DNA of 64,000 nt from positions 62,001 through 126,000 of the forward strand of contig NZ_AYTW01000005.1 in assembly GCF_002752635.1 (NCBI RefSeq). The letters run 5' to 3'. Below, in pieces: positions 8,433-17,061 of this stretch. Every line of letters starts with the position of its first letter. Position 1 is the first letter of the stretch. Under the pieces are notes generated by a model that did no database searches, had not been told where the DNA came from, and was given only the letters and a program-made list of their open reading frames with translations. The position numbers and the translations under genes were made by a program. The stretch comes from Mesotoga sp. Brook.08.105.5.1 (GTDB lineage: Bacteria > Thermotogota > Thermotogae > Petrotogales > Kosmotogaceae).

Positions 8433-8981
8433 TCAAAGCTCCAAATCATTTGAAATTCCCTGCATAGCTCTTAAGGAAAGAGAGAGAAACTCCGGAAGGG
8501 AAATTCCAAATTCTGAACAACTTGCCATTTGCTCCCTGCTTGCGCCCTTAGCAAACGACTTCTCCTTGAATCTGTTCAAGAGGAATTCGACATCAATATC
8601 GACAAGTTGGGTTCCTTTTCTGATAAGGACGGCAGCTACTATGAACCCTGTCACAGGGTCGGCTGCATAAATGGCTTTCTCAATAAGTGACTCCCTCTCC
8701 TTCTTATCACAGTGCGCTAGAATAGCATCTTTCACTTCGTTGGGAAGATCCTTTCCTTCAAGCATCTGCACGGACTTGTTACCGTGTTCATTGAAATTAT
8801 CCTTTGTGAATTCGTAGTCAAGATCATGGAGAAGCCCTGCCATAGCCCAAACATCTCTATCCTGTTCCAGCTTTTCAGCCAGAGCTTTCATTACCGCCTC
8901 AGTAGCAAGTACGTGCTTAATTAGATTCTTTGAATGTATGTTGTTTCTTATAAGAAGCATTGCCTCTTCTCTCGAAATCAT
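8433..8981 (-). CDS. HD-domain hydrolase
   Basis: A 182-residue HD-superfamily phosphohydrolase. It has a first His in NLIKHVLATEAV, the metal-binding LLHDLDYE motif, and later His/Asp residues in AILAHCDKKERE and YAADPVTGF. This compact type is often annotated as a predicted nucleotide phosphohydrolase; the substrate is unknown. The start is the ATG at 8981, with GGAGGTGG upstream, rather than a codon further up. It overlaps the 3' end of radC by 65 bases in another frame, which is a long overlap. Confidence 0.85.
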   Translation of the reverse strand: MISREEAMLLIRNNIHSKNLIKHVLATEAVMKALAEKLEQDRDVWAMAGLLHDLDYEFTKDNFNEHGNKSVQMLEGKDLPNEVKDAILAHCDKKERESLIEKAIYAADPVTGFIVAAVLIRKGTQLVDIDVEFLLNRFKEKSFAKGASREQMASCSEFGISLPEFLSLSLRAMQGISNDLEL

Positions 8982-9657
8982 TATGCGCCACCTCCGCTGT
9001 GAAGACCTTTCCTGCTGCAAAACTATAGTATCTGCCGCTTCCTATTATAACGTGATCCAGCATCTTAATTCCGAGAGTTTCTCCAGCGTTTCTAATCCTA
9101 GAGGTAATGCCTTCGTCCTCTTTGCTGGGAGATGGATCACCGGAGGGGTGATTATGGACGAGGATTATTGCTGCGGCAGTTCTGCTGATGGCGGGTTTGT
9201 AGACCTCTCTGGGATGAAGAAGGGAAGAATCCAGAATTCCTATGCTCACAGTGTTGAGACCTCTGTAGTTCAGTTTGGTATCTAAAGAAATCACTCTTAC
9301 TGTCTCCCTATCCATGAAGGCCATATCATGGCAAAGACAGTAGACACCCTCCGGTTCGTCAAGACGTACCCTTGTATTTTCCGACATTTCTCTGAAGATT
9401 CTCTGCCCTAGTTCAAGAGAGGCTTTCAGACACACGGCTTTTGCTGTGCCGAGGCCTTTGATATTCATGAGTTCAGATACCTCAGCAGAAAGAAGCGCAG
9501 TCAACGAACCATAGTAGTTGAGAAGCTCTTCACTCATCTGAATTACACCTTTGCCTTTGCTTCCTGTTCTCAGCAGAATTGCTATTAGTTCACTATTGGT
9601 GAGAGAGCCGGCACCGTATTCTATCAGTTTCTCCCTTGGCATCAATTGGGTGTCCAT
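8917..9657 (-). CDS. radC: RadC family JAB-domain protein
   Basis: A 246-residue RadC-type protein with an N-terminal helix-hairpin-helix-like part (LMNIKGLGTAKAVCLKAS) and a C-terminal JAB1/MPN metalloprotease-like domain whose zinc motif is HNHPSGDPSPSKED. The role in bacteria is unsettled despite the old DNA-repair name. The C-terminal ~30 residues beyond the JAB domain are basic and not recognised, and it is this tail that overlaps the HD gene. It starts one base before the maf stop. Confidence 0.9.
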   Translation of the reverse strand: MDTQLMPREKLIEYGAGSLTNSELIAILLRTGSKGKGVIQMSEELLNYYGSLTALLSAEVSELMNIKGLGTAKAVCLKASLELGQRIFREMSENTRVRLDEPEGVYCLCHDMAFMDRETVRVISLDTKLNYRGLNTVSIGILDSSLLHPREVYKPAISRTAAAIILVHNHPSGDPSPSKEDEGITSRIRNAGETLGIKMLDHVIIGSGRYYSFAAGKVFTAEVAHNDFERRGNASYKKQHTFKESN

Positions 9658-9658
9658 T

Positions 9659-10222
9659 TTATTCTACCCCCCGCGAATGAAGCTCCTGCCATAGCCTTCC
9701 AACTGGTAATCCCATCACATTGTAAAAGTCTCCTGAGATGCATTTCACGAAGAGTGCGCCGTAATCCTGTATTCCGTATGCGCCGGCTTTGTCCAGAGAG
9801 ATGCCGCTTTCCGCATACTCTCGCAAAACTCTCTCAGGTACTTCTCTGAAAGTGACTTCGGTCTCTTCAATAAACTCGAAGGCGATCTTCTCGGAAACTA
9901 CTGACAGTGATGTGTATACTGAGTGAGTTTTTCCTGTAAGGGACGAAAGCATCCTGAACGCCTCATCAACAGAACTTGGTTTTCCAAGCACAAATCCATC
10001 TAGCACAACTACTGTATCTGCTCCCACAACTATTGAATCGGGACGTCTGAGATAGACGTTTTGGGCCTTTCTGTGAGATAGCTCCGAAAGCTCAGCTTCG
10101 GAGTATCTCTCAGAGAGATTCTCTTCAACTCCTTCGGGAGGGACGATCTCAAAGGGGATTCTTAGTAGCCGAAAGAGCTCTTTTCTTCTGGGAGAAGATG
10201 AACCTAATATCAGTCTTGCCAA
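9659..10222 (-). CDS. maf: Maf-type nucleoside triphosphate pyrophosphatase
   Basis: A 187-residue Maf/YhdE protein that hydrolyses dTTP/UTP or modified nucleotides to monophosphates, for nucleotide-pool cleaning. It has LILGSSSPRRKELFRLL at the N-terminus, VVGADTVVVLDG, LGKPSSVDEA, and the C-terminal AGAYGIQDYGALFV and YNVMGLPV motifs. Overlaps the Gx-family gene upstream by 13 bases. Which subgroup (YhdE or YceF type) it belongs to is not certain. Confidence 0.93.
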   Translation of the reverse strand: MARLILGSSSPRRKELFRLLRIPFEIVPPEGVEENLSERYSEAELSELSHRKAQNVYLRRPDSIVVGADTVVVLDGFVLGKPSSVDEAFRMLSSLTGKTHSVYTSLSVVSEKIAFEFIEETEVTFREVPERVLREYAESGISLDKAGAYGIQDYGALFVKCISGDFYNVMGLPVGRLWQELHSRGVE

Positions 10223-10719
10223 AGAGTATCACCAATCCTTCGAATGACTTCAAATGCAATATAAGCATTGATTACTGCCGATATCGATCCAAGAAGCAAC
10301 ATGTAAGGGTAAAGAAAAACGATCTCAAAGCTTTTCACAACTATCGTTGAAGCAACCAGCAATTGAGTGAAATTATTGACAGAAGCACCGACAAGGCTGA
10401 TTCCTATCAAGCCGAATTTCTCTGTTTTGCTAAGTAGCCACATAACTGAGGCCGATGTAGAAGCTCCCGAAATCCCCATCAAGAATCCAGGTGTTGCTAG
10501 TCTTCCTGTTAAGAGGCTGCCTATGAAGGTTTTCCCAATAGAAATGGCGATAACGTCTTTGAATGGCATTCCTGATAGAGCTAATAACAAGACAAGATTT
10601 GAGAAGCCCCATCTTCCGCCTGGAACTGGCAAAGGAAAAGGTATGAGGGTTTCTAGAAGATAAAGTACAGAACCTATCGCTATTAACATCGATAGTGTGG
10701 TTACTCTTCTTGCCTCCAT
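10210..10719 (-). CDS. Gx-type integral membrane protein (heptaprenyl-diphosphate-synthase component I family)
   Basis: A 169-residue protein with about five hydrophobic helices and the family hallmarks VPGGRWGFSNL and LATPGFLMGISG. It is annotated variously as heptaprenyl diphosphate synthase component I or Gx transporter family. The start is the ATG at 10719 with GGAG five bases upstream; an in-frame GTG at 10803 has no good site. It lies downstream of the NusG_II and ApbE genes, an association reported for extracytosolic flavin-based redox systems. A flavin-precursor or quinone role is therefore more plausible than prenyl synthesis, but this is inference. Confidence 0.8.
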   Translation of the reverse strand: MEARRVTTLSMLIAIGSVLYLLETLIPFPLPVPGGRWGFSNLVLLLALSGMPFKDVIAISIGKTFIGSLLTGRLATPGFLMGISGASTSASVMWLLSKTEKFGLIGISLVGASVNNFTQLLVASTIVVKSFEIVFLYPYMLLLGSISAVINAYIAFEVIRRIGDTLWQD

Positions 10720-10825
10720 TACTACTCCATCTTCGTGACAGGTGACAAACCCGCGCCGAAATTTTTCTGCGGACAAATTTGCCGGTTGCACAAGGGATTT
10801 CACCTAGATATTTTGAAAAAAAGCC

Positions 10826-11176
10826 TCACTGCGTTATCACATCGATGTCGCTTATGCCTGAAGGAATTCTTATGATTATCTTGTTTGGAACGCATACAAT
10901 CGGTATATTCGGCTTGTCTATCGCACCCTGTGAAACACATAGTTTTTCTGGGCAATCGGAATCTACAACTGAGATCCTTCCGCCTTCCACTTTGACTAGC
11001 ATTCCAACATCAAGATAAACTTGTTGGTCTTCCTTAAGGTTCATGGTTCTTATCAGATTCCCATCAAAATAGATCTCAGCTACATGAGAGGAGGTTCCCC
11101 TTGGGAACAAAAGAATCACAATCACTGCTAACAGTGACACAACAAGCGCGAAGTCGTATTTTGTGAATAACTTCAT
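10826..11176 (-). CDS. NusG domain II-containing membrane-anchored protein
   Basis: A 116-residue protein: one N-terminal membrane helix (ALVVSLLAVIVILLF), then an extracytosolic beta domain with the NusG_II/DUF1312 pattern DCPEKLCVSQG and IVCVPNKIIIRI. The two conserved Cys (DCPEKLC) could bind metal or form a disulfide. Its ATG overlaps the apbE stop (ATGA). The apbE - NusG_II - Gx order is a recurring bacterial gene set linked with flavinylated proteins outside the membrane. Confidence 0.85.
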   Translation of the reverse strand: MKLFTKYDFALVVSLLAVIVILLFPRGTSSHVAEIYFDGNLIRTMNLKEDQQVYLDVGMLVKVEGGRISVVDSDCPEKLCVSQGAIDKPNIPIVCVPNKIIIRIPSGISDIDVITQ

Positions 11177-12213
11177 CGCTCCTGATAAACTTCAAAACCC
11201 GGTGACTTAAAAGTACTCATATCTTCCATTACGAGAAGAACGAGTGCTCCAAATCTCGGCAAGAATGTTACTCCCGGCTCCATACCAATCACAAAGGCGG
11301 CAGTTGCATATGCATCTGCAAGCATGGCGCTTCTGCCAATAACGGTTGCGCTAATAACTCCGTTGCGGGATGGGTATCCAGTCTCTGGATCGAGAATGTG
11401 GTGGTAACGTACGTTGTCTTCCACAAAAAATCTTTCATAGTCCCCAGAAGTAGCAACTGCACCATCATATAGATAGATATACTCGATAACGTCTTGGACA
11501 CTCTCCCCTCTCGGATCTCTCACACCGATTATCCACGGCCTGCTTCCGTACTTCGGACCGATTACCCCAATGTCTCCGCCAGCATCAATGAAGCCAGTCG
11601 CTCCCTCGTCGAGCGCTTTGATCTTCGCAATAGCCATATCTACTGCGTATCCCTTTGCAATCGCTCCAAGATCCATCATTGCACCGTCCGACAGCGAGAC
11701 ATATCCTGTCTTCTCATCGAACGTGATCCTGGAGAATCCGGTGGAACGTAGAGCGGCTTCGATTTCATCTTCTGAAGGAATTCTTCTCAACGAAGACTCA
11801 TCGTCAAAACCCCACAGTCTGGTTAGCGAATAAAGTGTAGGATCGAATGCACCGGATGTGTTTCTCGAGATCTCAAGAGCGGACTTAATAAGGAAACTTG
11901 TTTCTTTGTCGATGTCATGAAGCTCTCCACTTCTGTTTAGCTCGGCAATTATGCCATTGGTTCGGCTACCGAATTTTTCGTCAATTCGCTTGATCTCGCT
12001 TAAGGCGGCTTCTGCCAGAGCAACAGGAGACATTTTCGAGGATGAAACTCTTATGGTAACATAAGTCCCAAGAAGGTATTCGGTTCTGTCGTAGTACTCA
12101 ACAGGTTTCTGTCGAAAGAAAACGAAAATCAGCAGAACCATCGCAGAGATAAAAAGCAACGCATAGGCTACAGTACGGCTTCTCAGGAGACTACTGGAAT
12201 CTCTTCCTGGCAC
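11173..12213 (-). CDS. apbE: FAD:protein FMN transferase
   Basis: A 346-residue ApbE protein that attaches FMN to a Ser/Thr of target proteins on the outside of the membrane. An N-terminal hydrophobic helix (TVAYALLFISAMVLLIFVFF) anchors it. Family motifs include GAIAKGYAVD, FIDAGGDIGVIG, the ATSGDYERFF region and HHILDPETGYPSRN, and the metal-binding ADAYATAAFV. GTG start at 12213 with GGAAGGTG upstream. It overlaps the radical SAM gene by 31 bases. No FMN-binding target such as an Rnf or Nqr subunit lies in the window. Confidence 0.93.
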   Translation of the reverse strand: MPGRDSSSLLRSRTVAYALLFISAMVLLIFVFFRQKPVEYYDRTEYLLGTYVTIRVSSSKMSPVALAEAALSEIKRIDEKFGSRTNGIIAELNRSGELHDIDKETSFLIKSALEISRNTSGAFDPTLYSLTRLWGFDDESSLRRIPSEDEIEAALRSTGFSRITFDEKTGYVSLSDGAMMDLGAIAKGYAVDMAIAKIKALDEGATGFIDAGGDIGVIGPKYGSRPWIIGVRDPRGESVQDVIEYIYLYDGAVATSGDYERFFVEDNVRYHHILDPETGYPSRNGVISATVIGRSAMLADAYATAAFVIGMEPGVTFLPRFGALVLLVMEDMSTFKSPGFEVYQER

Positions 12214-13178
12214 TTATTGCACCTTCCTTTTTCATCTATGCCGATTACTGAACTTCGCATTCCCTTCCTCTCAATCAGAAGATTTCCACAGTGAGGGCAT
12301 GACGTATCGGAGAGACCGGGAAGACTAATGTTCCCAACATAGACATATCTCAAGTATTCTTTTGCAACATCTGCAAGCCTTACCAGCGACTCTGGAGAAG
12401 TGGGCGGGATCTCACTCCTGTAGTTAGGATAATATCTGTTTATGTGAAGGGGAATGTCTTTCGAAAGCTCTGAAATCCATTTTGCCTCTTCTCTCATTTC
12501 TTCAGTGGAATCATTCTTACCAGGAATTATTAATGTTGTCAATTCCAAATGCGTTCCTACCTTTTTTGCCGTCTCTATTGATCTTAGAACATTTCTCTTC
12601 TCTGTGCCAATTTCATTGATGTAGAAGTCATCGTTCCAACCCTTTAAATCGATATTCATTGCTCTAACCGACTGTGAAAGGAGATCCATTGGCTCCTCTT
12701 CAATCACACCGTTTGTAACAAGCACACTGTAAATTCCTTCCTTTGCCGCCGCTCTCGAGGTGTCAAGAATGAACTCGAAAGAGACTATTGGTTCATTATA
12801 CGTGAATGCGATGCCCCTAGACTCCCTTTCAAGGGCTATCTGAATCAGCTGCTGAGGCATCACACGCTTCACTGTTTTCGGTCTCTCTTTGGAGATTTCC
12901 CAGTTCTGACAGAAATTGCACTTAAGATTGCACCCCCACGAACCTACCGACAGTATTGTCTCTCCCGGATAGAAATGGTACAGAGGTTTCTTCTCGATTG
13001 GATCTATTGCTATCGAAGTAAGCTGACCGTAATTCAGCGAATACAACATTCCGTCAACGTTCTTCCTTACACCACAGAAGCCAACCTGATTTGGCTTAAT
13101 CACACAACGCATAGGACAGAGTAGGCACTGAAGAGCGTCTTCTTCACCATATTCGTCAAAATACACGGCCGATTTCAA
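12183..13178 (-). CDS. amrS: AmmeMemoRadiSam system radical SAM enzyme
   Basis: A radical SAM protein of about 331 residues of the PflA-like group that occurs with AMMECR1 and Memo proteins. Two Cys pairs (CLLCPMRC) and GFCGVRKN precede the SAM cluster motif CNLKCNFC. A C-terminal CPHCGN...CNKCQ pair resembles a zinc ribbon. The start is taken as the TTG at 13178 because GAGGTGG lies just before it; the GTG at 13187 has no site. It follows AMMECR1 by 21 bases. The function of this system is not established. Confidence 0.87.
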   Translation of the reverse strand: MKSAVYFDEYGEEDALQCLLCPMRCVIKPNQVGFCGVRKNVDGMLYSLNYGQLTSIAIDPIEKKPLYHFYPGETILSVGSWGCNLKCNFCQNWEISKERPKTVKRVMPQQLIQIALERESRGIAFTYNEPIVSFEFILDTSRAAAKEGIYSVLVTNGVIEEEPMDLLSQSVRAMNIDLKGWNDDFYINEIGTEKRNVLRSIETAKKVGTHLELTTLIIPGKNDSTEEMREEAKWISELSKDIPLHINRYYPNYRSEIPPTSPESLVRLADVAKEYLRYVYVGNISLPGLSDTSCPHCGNLLIERKGMRSSVIGIDEKGRCNKCQEEIPVVS

Positions 13179-13199
13179 AACAACCACCTCTTATCGTTG

Positions 13200-13718
13200 T
13201 CAGTAATACCTTTCAACCGCGAACCTGAATATCCTGTAGTCCTCGGATTCCCTGATGCCTGCTTTACGTAATGCTATTCTCAACTGTTGCTGAACAGTTT
13301 CGACGCCTTCCAGATCGGGTAGAAGGACACCCTTTCTGTTTCCAAGGGTGACAATAACCCCAAACATCTTTGGATTCAGTTCTGCGACAGTTGTCTCTTC
13401 AGGTAGTCCCAGAATGTCCACCGTTATATCCAGACAAGGCAATTCGCCCACGCTAATTGGTGAGAACCGAGGATCTCTAGTCGATGCTGAAATCGCATTG
13501 TTTATTATCTCAAGAGCCACGTTTTCTTCGGTGGGATATATCGTTCCTATGCACCCTCTAAGCGAGCCGTCACGAGTATGGATTGATACGAAACATCCGG
13601 CCCTTCTGGCAGTCAATTCCTCAGAAACCCATTCGGGCACAGGAATTACTGAACGCTGCTGCAAATATTCCTCCAGCGCATATTTTGCAACTCTTACAGG
13701 CTCGGAATTTGGCAACAC
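13200..13718 (-). CDS. AMMECR1 domain protein (AmmeMemoRadiSam protein A)
   Basis: A 172-residue stand-alone AMMECR1 protein. The family core is clear: GCFVSIHTRDGSLRGCIGTI with the invariant LRGCIG, then ASTRDPRFSPI and LDITVDIL. GTG start at 13718 with TGAGGGAC upstream, which overlaps the end of the phosphofructokinase gene. The radical SAM partner follows immediately. The third usual member, Memo (protein B), is not in this window. The biochemical role is unknown. Confidence 0.9.
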   Translation of the reverse strand: MLPNSEPVRVAKYALEEYLQQRSVIPVPEWVSEELTARRAGCFVSIHTRDGSLRGCIGTIYPTEENVALEIINNAISASTRDPRFSPISVGELPCLDITVDILGLPEETTVAELNPKMFGVIVTLGNRKGVLLPDLEGVETVQQQLRIALRKAGIRESEDYRIFRFAVERYY

Positions 13719-13724
13719 TGTCCC

Positions 13725-14747
13725 TCAGTCGAAGAAGATCTGAGACAACTTGTAGTATTCAAAAGGCACAAGCTTCTTCGTGGCTATTCCATACTCAAGA
13801 GGTATAGAGATAATGTCATTGCCCCTAAGTGCAACCATTCTTCCAAAATCACCTTTCATAACAAGCTCCATTGCATGTACTCCATATCTAGTTCCGAGAA
13901 TTCGGTCGAAAGCAGTTGGAGTACCTCCTCTCAGAAGATGTCCAAGAACTACTGATCTTGTGTCGTAACCGGTCCTCTCAGAAATGATGTTTGCCATATA
14001 ATGGGCGATTCCTCCCAGTTTGATATGCCCGAAAGCATCGATCTTACTTTCATCGCCCACAACGTTCTCAAGTTCTGTTGGTTTGAACCCTTCGGCAACA
14101 GCAACAATCATATAACCATAGCGATCCATCCTGTTCTTCACATAGTCAAGGATTTCATCTATTGTCATCGGGTATTCGGGAATAAGTATAAGATGAGCCC
14201 CAGCAGCCATTCCTGCTTCTAGAGTAACCCATCCTGCTTCGCGCCCCATTAGCTCCACGATGATTATCCTTCCGTGAGACTTCGCGGTTGAATGCAGCCT
14301 GTCAATAGCATCTGCTCCAACATTAACAGCCGTCTGATACCCGAAAGTATAATCTGTATTTGCAACGTCGTTGTCAATTGTTTTTGGAACCCCAATCGTT
14401 TTGTATCCCATAGAGGAAAGCTTTGCGGCGACACTTAACGTATCGTCTCCACCGATGCCGATAATTACGTCCAGTCCCAACTTCTTAATGTTTTCCTCCA
14501 TCTTGGTTCTCATATCTTCCGACTTAAAGGGGTTTGTCCTGGATGTTCCGAGAATAGTACCGCCAAGGATGTGAATTCCTTCAACATCGTTATCGGTAAG
14601 CTTCATGCTTTCTCCATTGACCAGCCCTTTCCAACCGTGCATCAAGCCGATTATTTCTACGCTTTCTGGAGCAGATTTGACAATTCCTCTAATAACCGCA
14701 TTCAACCCTGGGCAGTCCCCGCCGCCAGTCAGTATCCCAATTCGCAT
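13725..14747 (-). CDS. pfp: 6-phosphofructokinase, PPi-dependent type
   Basis: Phosphorylates fructose-6-phosphate in glycolysis. The 340-residue protein has GILTGGGDCPGLNA at the N-terminus. Two positions argue for pyrophosphate rather than ATP as donor: GIGGDDTL, where ATP enzymes have GGDGS, and PKTIDND, where ATP enzymes have PGTIDND. The PPi reaction is reversible and saves ATP, as known in Thermotoga. The ATG at 14747 has AGGAGGT. It heads the long minus-strand run ending near 5046 and is divergent from rnr. Confidence 0.92.
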   Translation of the reverse strand: MRIGILTGGGDCPGLNAVIRGIVKSAPESVEIIGLMHGWKGLVNGESMKLTDNDVEGIHILGGTILGTSRTNPFKSEDMRTKMEENIKKLGLDVIIGIGGDDTLSVAAKLSSMGYKTIGVPKTIDNDVANTDYTFGYQTAVNVGADAIDRLHSTAKSHGRIIIVELMGREAGWVTLEAGMAAGAHLILIPEYPMTIDEILDYVKNRMDRYGYMIVAVAEGFKPTELENVVGDESKIDAFGHIKLGGIAHYMANIISERTGYDTRSVVLGHLLRGGTPTAFDRILGTRYGVHAMELVMKGDFGRMVALRGNDIISIPLEYGIATKKLVPFEYYKLSQIFFD

Positions 14748-14847
14748 TACTAACCTCCTGTAAGTTCTAATAATGCTGACGCATAGACTGTATAATTATA
14801 ACATGAAGTGACGCAATCTTGTCTGACGACAGAGAGGGAAGAGGCTT

Positions 14848-17061
14848 ATGAAGCTAAGTTTGAAAACATTGAGAGAACATGTGACATCTCCGGAATACTC
14901 ACCAACTACGTTGAGAGGTCTTGCTGCCAAGCTAGAGCTAAGCGATAATGAAAGCAGGGCATTGCTCAAGAAATATCTTCAGCAATTGGTTGATTCATCG
15001 GTAATCGTTAAGGATTCCAAGGGAAGATACATCTCTCCTGGTGAGAAAACGGTGGTAGGGACAGTAGAGTTTGCTAGAAGGAACATGGGAGCCTTTATAA
15101 CTATTGAAGACGGAGAAGATATCTTCATACCGTCGGAGGATACCGGCTTCTCAATTCATGGAGACACTGTCTTCGTAGAGATAACCGGCAGATTCAGAGA
15201 GATAAGAAAAGGAAGGATAGTCAAAGTCATAAAACGGAATAAGGAAAAGGTAGTAGGTACCTTCAAGACAAGGGGAATAATGGCCTTCGTAGTAGCCGAT
15301 GACATCCGAATAAAGAACGACTTCTACATTCCACCAGAAGGATTCAACGGAGCAAAACCAGACGACAAAGTTCTTGTGAGGATTACCAAATATCCGTCAC
15401 CGGGGAGAAATCCCGAAGGAGTAGTAGAGCGAGTTCTCGGAGATGCGCTAAGTCCAGAGGTAGACCTCTTAACGGTCATATACAAGCAGGGTCTGCCGGA
15501 GCCCGGATATTTTCCCGAAGAAGTTAAGACTCAGGCCGCTAAGATGTCAAGGAAGATTAGCTCGAGAGAGATAAAAGAAAGAGAGGATCTCCGGAGTGAA
15601 CTGGTATTCACAATCGATGGCGATGATGCGATGGACTTCGACGACGCGATTTCTCTTAGAAGGAATTCCGAAGGGAATTATATGTTAGGAATTCACATAG
15701 CCGATGTCTCATACTATGTTCGCGAAGGGACGCAGATCGATTCCGAAGCCTATTCAAGAGGAACGTCTGTGTATTTGCTTGATACGGTTATTCCGATGCT
15801 CCCATTTGAGTTGTCAAACGATATTTGTTCGCTGAGACCAGAAGAAGACAGGTTGACTCTTTCTCTTTTGATTGAAATAGATCAGAGAGGACGGGTGATT
15901 GCCTCCGAGATTAAGAATTCCGTGATCAATTCAAGGAGAAGACTTACTTACTCGGAGGTAAATGGATTTCTTAATGGAGAAGCCTCTGCCGAAACGATGG
16001 AAAAGCTTAGGCCTGTTGCCGAGTCTTTGAGATTATCACATGAGTTGGCTCAGAAAATCAGAGATCTCAGAAAGAAGCGGGGCTCGGTCATGGACATTTC
16101 TTCGAGAGAAGTCAAGATCATTTTTGATGAAGAAGGCAGAGTAGCAGATATCCTGCCTCAGACCCGCGGGATTTCTGAGTGGATTATTGAAGAGTTTATG
16201 ATACTGGCCAACGAGACAGTGGCCGAGATTTTCAACAGTAGAGGATTACCATTTGTTTACAGGATTCATGAAGAGCCTGATCCTGAGTCGATGATGCAAT
16301 TGAAGAACTATCTCGAAGCTCTTGGCATGAAGGTAAAAATCCCTAGAAATGTTCATCCTAAAGCTCTTCAACAGATACTTGAGAAGACAAAGGATCATCC
16401 TCTCCACACTTCGATAGAGAGAGTTCTTGTAAGAGGTATGAAGCGAGCGGTATATTCCAGTAGGAATATCGGGCATTTTGGGCTGGCCTCAGAAGCATAC
16501 ACTCACTTCACTTCGCCTATAAGAAGATATCCAGATTTAATTGTGCACAGGCTCCTGAAGAAACTGGTGAATAACTCCGGGAGAGACCTCATTGAGGAAT
16601 CAAAGGATCTTGAAGAAGTTCTTCCCAAAATTGCTTCTTGGGCTTCTAAGAGAGAGAGAGTTGCGAATGAAGCTGAATGGGATTTGCTAGACATGAAAAA
16701 GGTCGAGTATATCGCTAACAGAATCGGTGACACCTTTGACGGCGTTATAACAGGTGTCACGAAGTTTGGGATTTTCGTAGAGCTTACGGAGAAGATGATA
16801 TCAGGTCTAATCCATATTTCAACTCTAGATGATTATTACGATTTCATAGAAAACCAGAACATTCTAGTTGGAAGGAAGAGTAAGAGGATTTTCAGAATCG
16901 GCGATCAGTTGAGAGTTCAAGTTGTAAGGGCAGACAAGACTACAATGGAGATAGATTTCAGCATAGCAAAAGAGAAGGAATCAAGAAACAACAAAAAGAA
17001 AACCGTATCATCAAACAAGTCCAGAACGAAGGAACACAACGGGAAGAAGAGAAAAAACTAG
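14848..17061 (+). CDS. rnr: Ribonuclease R
   Basis: A 3'-5' exoribonuclease of 737 residues that degrades structured RNA. The order is an N-terminal winged-helix-like part, cold-shock OB domains (VVGTVEFARRNMGAFITIE and a second repeat), the RNB catalytic domain with the metal-binding DGDDAMDFDDAISL, a C-terminal S1 domain (FDGVITGVTKFGIFVEL), and a basic Lys/Arg tail typical of RNase R. ATG at 14848 after GGGAAGAGG. Its stop overlaps the stop of the convergent rubrerythrin-like gene through a shared CTAG. Confidence 0.95.
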   Translation: MKLSLKTLREHVTSPEYSPTTLRGLAAKLELSDNESRALLKKYLQQLVDSSVIVKDSKGRYISPGEKTVVGTVEFARRNMGAFITIEDGEDIFIPSEDTGFSIHGDTVFVEITGRFREIRKGRIVKVIKRNKEKVVGTFKTRGIMAFVVADDIRIKNDFYIPPEGFNGAKPDDKVLVRITKYPSPGRNPEGVVERVLGDALSPEVDLLTVIYKQGLPEPGYFPEEVKTQAAKMSRKISSREIKEREDLRSELVFTIDGDDAMDFDDAISLRRNSEGNYMLGIHIADVSYYVREGTQIDSEAYSRGTSVYLLDTVIPMLPFELSNDICSLRPEEDRLTLSLLIEIDQRGRVIASEIKNSVINSRRRLTYSEVNGFLNGEASAETMEKLRPVAESLRLSHELAQKIRDLRKKRGSVMDISSREVKIIFDEEGRVADILPQTRGISEWIIEEFMILANETVAEIFNSRGLPFVYRIHEEPDPESMMQLKNYLEALGMKVKIPRNVHPKALQQILEKTKDHPLHTSIERVLVRGMKRAVYSSRNIGHFGLASEAYTHFTSPIRRYPDLIVHRLLKKLVNNSGRDLIEESKDLEEVLPKIASWASKRERVANEAEWDLLDMKKVEYIANRIGDTFDGVITGVTKFGIFVELTEKMISGLIHISTLDDYYDFIENQNILVGRKSKRIFRIGDQLRVQVVRADKTTMEIDFSIAKEKESRNNKKKTVSSNKSRTKEHNGKKRKN

